Source: Dyella nitratireducens (GTDB taxonomy: Bacteria > Pseudomonadota > Gammaproteobacteria > Xanthomonadales > Rhodanobacteraceae). Taken from it: a stretch of 64,000 nucleotides of DNA. Both the position numbers and the translations under genes were made by a program. Positions within the stretch are counted from its first letter, which is position 1, and the number at the start of each line of letters is the position of its first letter. The notes under the pieces were generated by a model. That model searched no databases. It was not told the origin of the DNA and worked only from the letters and a program-made list of their open reading frames with translations. The stretch covers positions 806,867-870,866 of the forward strand of contig NZ_BMJA01000002.1 of assembly GCF_014642835.1 (NCBI RefSeq), read 5' to 3'. This document shows, in pieces, positions 62,315-64,000 of this stretch.

Positions 62315-62838
62315 ACCGATCGTCCCTGCCTTGGCGAGAAGAATCTGGGCGCCGACATTCACTCTCCCTGATTCGTGCTGTCATGTTTGTCGTTGTAATT
62401 TTCTTGTTGTCCAGCTTGTCAGAGGGATGTGCCATGGGGTCGTCGGATAGTTGGGTTTTGTTTTCGGAAGTTCACGGTACGGTGTTGAAGGACGGCCAGC
62501 CGGTACAAGGGGCCGAACTGGTCGAAAAAGCCGAGTGGTCGGAAAACGACGCCGACAACCCGACCCAGCACACCGTGACCGATGAAAAGGGACGGTTTTC
62601 ATTCCAGCAGCTGGAGCGCAAGCGAGGATTTATCCACCGCTGGCTTCCGACACAGCCCGTGGTAAACCAAACCATCACCATCAAGTACCAGGGCGTGGAG
62701 TACGAGGCTTGGATGCACGGCAAGCTCACCTATGAGGCGAACACGGAGCTCGATGGGCGGCCGTTGAACCTTGTGTGTGAGCTGACTCATCAGCCCGATC
62801 GTGAAGGTACGCATTACGGCATTTGCAAAGCAGTTTGA
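62311..62838 (+). CDS. Probable immunity protein for the lipase effector
   Basis: The 175-residue protein has an N-terminal hydrophobic segment (about 23-38) followed by SEGC (C40), which may be a lipoprotein site although the -3 position is not ideal. A transthyretin-like/carboxypeptidase-regulatory beta-sandwich (GTVLKDGQPVQGAELVEKAE, TDEKGRFSFQQL) forms the rest. The predicted place is the periplasm or outer membrane, where phospholipase effectors act. It precedes the lipase by 40 bases and follows a truncated copy of itself. A later ATG at 62383 would still keep the hydrophobic part. Confidence 0.72.
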   Translation: MNRSSLPWREESGRRHSLSLIRAVMFVVVIFLLSSLSEGCAMGSSDSWVLFSEVHGTVLKDGQPVQGAELVEKAEWSENDADNPTQHTVTDEKGRFSFQQLERKRGFIHRWLPTQPVVNQTITIKYQGVEYEAWMHGKLTYEANTELDGRPLNLVCELTHQPDREGTHYGICKAV

Positions 62839-62878
62839 AGCGCAAATCATTCAATCTTTTCAGGGGATGACATAGATC

Positions 62879-64000
62879 ATGGCAATGGAGATTTCACCGC
62901 CTCAAGTGGCTGAGATTGCCAGCAGCACCTATCCGTTGCGCACTTCGACGGATATGCGGACTGCATGGGCATTAATGCCAACCGCAGGCGAAGGTTTCGA
63001 TGTACGTGGCGGTAAGCGTCTGGTTGGCGTTACTGGAGTCGGTGTGCAAAAGCGCTCTGGTTTCGGCTATGTGGCCTGGGGGCAGGGCGCTCGCCAAGGT
63101 GAATGCTTGATTGCCGTGCGTGGCACGGATAGCGGCCCCGACTGGCTTAGCAATTTTCGGTTTGGTGGCGTCATTGGGCCCAGTGGTTACGTGGTACACG
63201 TGGGTTTCTGGAGAGGAGCACAGTCGGTGCTGCCCCAGATCCGGCAGCAATTGCGCGGTCGCAACCCCACGGCTCTGCATGTGGTTGGCCATAGTCTTGG
63301 TGGAGCGATGGCAACCTTGATCGCCGACAGCTTGAGCAATATGGGGTGTCCCATGAAGCTCTACACGTTCGGTGCGCCACGTTGCGGCGTGGAGGGACAC
63401 GCTGAATACCTGACTTCCAAACTTGGTGCGGAAAACATCTATCGTGCCTACCACGACACCGATCCGGTGCCTATGGTGCCGCCGTTTCCTTATTTCCATG
63501 TGCCCTACGGCAGCAATGCCTATCGATTGAAAGGGGCCGGAACACTGGTCAGCGTTCCATCACATCTGATGCCTTCGTATCGGGCGTCTGTGGAGGGATG
63601 CACATGGTCTTCGTTGCCTGTCATCCTGCCCAAGCACAACAGTTTTGAAGCTGCCAGCGAATGGCTCTCGCAGGCTTCGAAAGACAGCGGCCCTTTCATC
63701 ATGATGTCCGCAACCGCACTGCGGTTGATCCTTTCCGCGCTTGATTGGATCGTCAAACAGATAGGCAGGAGCGCCGCCCTTCAATTGTTTGCAGACGCGA
63801 CACTCCTTGATGGCCTGGCACGCCTGCTTTATAGCGGTGCGCTGATGTCCATCGAGTTGGGGGAGGCGATCGGCAATCTAATGAACGCGGCTTTGCGTTT
63901 CATGGGGCGCACTGCCATTGCGGCGGCCAGCATGACGGCGACCTTTATCGAGTATGTGCTCGGTATGTTGTTCCACTTTATCGCAGCAATCGCAAGGCGA
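62879..64000 (+). CDS. Class 3 lipase, candidate T6SS lipase effector (partial)
   Basis: The frame runs from ATG at 62879 to the window end without a stop (374 residues seen). A lipase class 3 fold is clear: IAVRGTDSGPDWLSNF, the nucleophile elbow VVGHSLGGAMATL (S139), YTFGAPRCG, then YHDTDPVPMVPP with D195, and a His candidate at 229. The C-terminal 120 residues hold several hydrophobic segments (GPFIMMSATALRLILSALDW, FIEYVLGMLFHFIAAIA) that could insert into membranes. Such Tle effectors degrade phospholipids of rivals. It follows PAAR and its probable immunity gene. AGGGGA lies 12 bases upstream. Confidence 0.85.
   Translation, partial: MAMEISPPQVAEIASSTYPLRTSTDMRTAWALMPTAGEGFDVRGGKRLVGVTGVGVQKRSGFGYVAWGQGARQGECLIAVRGTDSGPDWLSNFRFGGVIGPSGYVVHVGFWRGAQSVLPQIRQQLRGRNPTALHVVGHSLGGAMATLIADSLSNMGCPMKLYTFGAPRCGVEGHAEYLTSKLGAENIYRAYHDTDPVPMVPPFPYFHVPYGSNAYRLKGAGTLVSVPSHLMPSYRASVEGCTWSSLPVILPKHNSFEAASEWLSQASKDSGPFIMMSATALRLILSALDWIVKQIGRSAALQLFADATLLDGLARLLYSGALMSIELGEAIGNLMNAALRFMGRTAIAAASMTATFIEYVLGMLFHFIAAIARR

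Overview
The window reads as chromosome of a high-GC Gram-negative gammaproteobacterium, most likely a plant- or soil-associated Xanthomonadales member (Rhodanobacteraceae/Xanthomonadaceae; Dyella or a relative is my guess). The reasons are the very large TonB-dependent receptor of the Xanthomonas/Caulobacter type, the plant cell-wall glycoside hydrolases, a xylose-isomerase pathway, a type IVa minor-pilin operon and a Pseudomonas H1-like type VI secretion system (T6SS). No rRNA, tRNA, CRISPR array or transposase gene was recognised.

Region 1 (about 1-2600): repeat debris, two doubtful small ORFs, and a minus-strand pair made of an HWE-family histidine kinase with an AhpD-like N-terminus and a receiver-only response regulator.

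Region 2 (about 3.4-31.3 kb): a polysaccharide locus best explained as xyloglucan/xylan use. It holds a TonB receptor, a GH74 xyloglucanase, a GH35 beta-galactosidase, a GH3 beta-glucosidase/xylosidase with a PA14 insert, a LuxR-type regulator convergent with a hybrid sensor kinase, a porin, an MFS transporter, divergent xylR and xylA-xylB-xylF-xylG-xylH, a Tat-exported GH43 and a secreted GH12. The likely logic is outer-membrane uptake, periplasmic trimming, then xylose import by XylFGH and conversion by XylA/XylB. No GH31 alpha-xylosidase or GH95 fucosidase is present in the window. A strongly structured segment ending in a perfect terminator lies between GH43 and GH12 and may be an unannotated RNA.

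Region 3 (31.6-39.1 kb): a minus-strand type IV pilus operon, pilE-fimT-pilV-pilW-pilX-pilY1, with overlapping start/stop codons.

Region 4 (39.6-64 kb): a T6SS locus. A LysM lipoprotein and a PpkA-like kinase/FHA pair come first, then a GH104 muramidase with a probable lipoprotein immunity partner, then tssB-tssC-hcp-tagJ-tssE-tssF-tssG-tse2-tsi2-clpV. This is the H1-type order with a Tse2/Tsi2 pair inserted. After clpV, where vgrG often sits, is an unusual cargo block: a protein with a complete FYVE zinc-finger signature, a neighbour sharing its central module, a poly-serine protein and two unknowns. Then come a Tae1 amidase and its immunity protein, a PAAR spike tip, a decayed immunity duplicate, its intact paralogue, and a class 3 lipase cut by the window end. 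tssA, tssJ, tssK, tssL, tssM and vgrG are not in the window.

The whole window is sprinkled with at least four families of short palindromic repeats at gene ends. In several places a repeat supplies the stop codon of the adjacent gene or has become its C-terminus. A 265-bp MITE-like element with long inverted repeats and a TTA duplication sits directly against the tssE start codon.
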